DNA of 6,522 nucleotides, taken from Solirubrobacteraceae bacterium. Lineage in GTDB: Bacteria > Actinomycetota > Thermoleophilia > Solirubrobacterales > Solirubrobacteraceae. The position numbers and the translations under genes are program-made. Of the stretch, positions 6,101 through 6,522 are shown piece by piece. Position 1 is the stretch's first letter. Each line of letters opens with the position of its first letter. The notes under the pieces are model-generated. The model was given only the letters and a program-made list of their open reading frames with translations, was not told the origin of the DNA and did not search any database. The stretch spans positions 1 through 6,522 of the forward strand of contig JASHYF010000147.1 of the NCBI GenBank assembly GCA_030043235.1. Reading direction: 5' to 3'.

Positions 6101-6167
6101 AGTGGGCGAAACTTGGCTGTGCGCAAACCAGGCGCTGGTGGCGGCGCCGGCGGTCCGGGTGGCCTGA
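6101..6167 (+). repeat. 67-bp direct repeat, copy 2
   Basis: The second copy lies in the same orientation as 5412-5478, offset by 689 bases. It is identical over AGTGGGCGAAACT and over CTGTGCGCAAACCA, with 54 of 67 positions matching overall. It begins 28 bases after the DUF2442 stop, so the two copies bracket the DUF4160-DUF2442 operon. An A-rich tract (GAAAAGAAAG) precedes this copy only. Confidence 0.7.
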
Positions 6168-6192
6168 ACTGCTGGGGACGCGCGCCCCTGCG

Positions 6193-6228
6193 CGGCCGCC
6201 ACAGGCTGGAGCCGTCGCAGAGCGGCCG
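6193..6228. terminator. Inverted repeat between convergent genes
   Basis: CGGCCGC (6193-6199) and GCGGCCG (6222-6228) are perfect reverse complements around a 22-base loop, which itself contains GGCT-GG-AGCC. It sits between the ends of the DUF2442 gene (+) and the DUF2283 gene (-), where a bidirectional terminator would be expected. No T-run is present on either side. Confidence 0.35.
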
Positions 6229-6286
6229 GGCAGTTGCGCTCTGGCGCATCGTGGTGCGCGGCGCGTGAAGGCACCGAAGCGCTGCG

Positions 6287-6522
6287 TTATGCGGCTGTCT
6301 GCAGCACAGGCGCCAGCTCGTCTGCACTGAGCTGCCCGGCGGGCCAGGTGATCGTGAGCTTGCCGTCTCGGTCGAGCAGCCAGCGCACATTGACGAGCGT
6401 CATGCCGATCACCCGGCCATCGGCGTCGTACTCGATGTTGTGGCCCTCGGGGGTGGCGAATGCGCTGGCGGGTGGGCCCTCGTAGCCCTCGACGCTGAGG
6501 TACAGCACGTCGCCACGGGGAT
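6287..6522 (-). CDS. DUF2283 family protein, 5' end beyond the window
   Basis: The visible part is about 77 codons ending at TAA 6289-6287. It starts off the window edge, because the frame is open to the last base and reads PRGDVLYLSVEGYEG, the usual N-terminal '[YD]-x-x-x-DVLYL' of DUF2283. TPEGHNIEYDADGRVIGMTL follows, the family's core 'YDxDGRVVGxTxLN' loop. The tail continues VRWLLDRDGKLTITWP and an Asp/Glu/Leu helix. Only some 5-10 N-terminal residues should be missing. The GTG at 6508 lies inside the conserved DVLYL motif and is not the true start. DUF2283 proteins are small, widespread in accessory regions and of unknown function; some neighbour BrnT/HigA-like or DUF4258 genes. This gene converges on the DUF4160-DUF2442 operon, adding to a cluster of small accessory genes. 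Confidence 0.85.
   Translation of the reverse strand, partial: PRGDVLYLSVEGYEGPPASAFATPEGHNIEYDADGRVIGMTLVNVRWLLDRDGKLTITWPAGQLSADELAPVLQTAA

Noticed and set aside
5412..6167. An integron attC or CRISPR reading of the repeats
   Set aside because: There are only two copies 689 bases apart, no spacer array, no cas genes, and no attC-type paired R/L core boxes that I could identify.

Overview
The window is high-GC DNA that looks actinobacterial, most likely from the Thermoleophilia/Solirubrobacterales. The grounds are GTG starts, G/C-rich third codon positions, a secreted repeat protein of the 'SC-x5-C-x-AVG ... AE-x-WNG-x-x-W' type common in that group, and a broken gene of a beta-helix/two-helix membrane family typical of actinobacteria. 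The placement is an inference from recognised protein families; no marker gene is present. No tRNA, rRNA or CRISPR array was seen.

Layout. (1) 177-1364 (+): an exported seven-repeat protein, probably a seven-bladed beta-propeller closed by its own N-terminal strand. (2) 1365-1904: a 540-base gap with no gene I can defend. It holds a strong inverted repeat next to the stop of the following minus-strand gene. (3) 1905-3296 (-): a large exported protein with an N-terminal carboxypeptidase-regulatory-like beta-sandwich, an arginine-rich linker and a middle part that weakly resembles CsgG/TolB-N domains. (4) 3338-3764 (+): a gene graveyard. In order it holds the C-terminal end of an IS110-family transposase, the signal peptide and first strand of a GH16-type glycoside hydrolase, and a 17-codon sliver of an IS481-type DDE transposase abutting the GH16 piece. 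(5) 3874-5334 (+): a gene with a strong ribosome binding site that must be read in frame 1, then 2, then 1. It encodes a beta-helix-like N-terminus and a C-terminal 'YRE-G-x(5)-RRVLIAKQ' plus transmembrane module. It is either a young pseudogene or carries two sequencing indels. (6) 5412-6167: a two-gene DUF4160-DUF2442 operon (5526-5789 and 5791-6072) bracketed by two direct, ungapped 67-bp repeats that are 54/67 identical. (7) 6287-6522 (-): a DUF2283 protein running off the right edge and convergent with that operon.

The genes do not form one pathway. The left half is two unrelated exported proteins in convergent orientation. The middle is a decay zone built by insertion-sequence traffic. 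The right end is a cluster of small DUF4160/DUF2442/DUF2283 genes, of the kind often found in accessory DNA and suspected to be toxin-antitoxin-like. The most interesting feature is the pair of 67-bp repeats flanking the DUF4160-DUF2442 operon, which makes it look like a transposable or recombining cassette.
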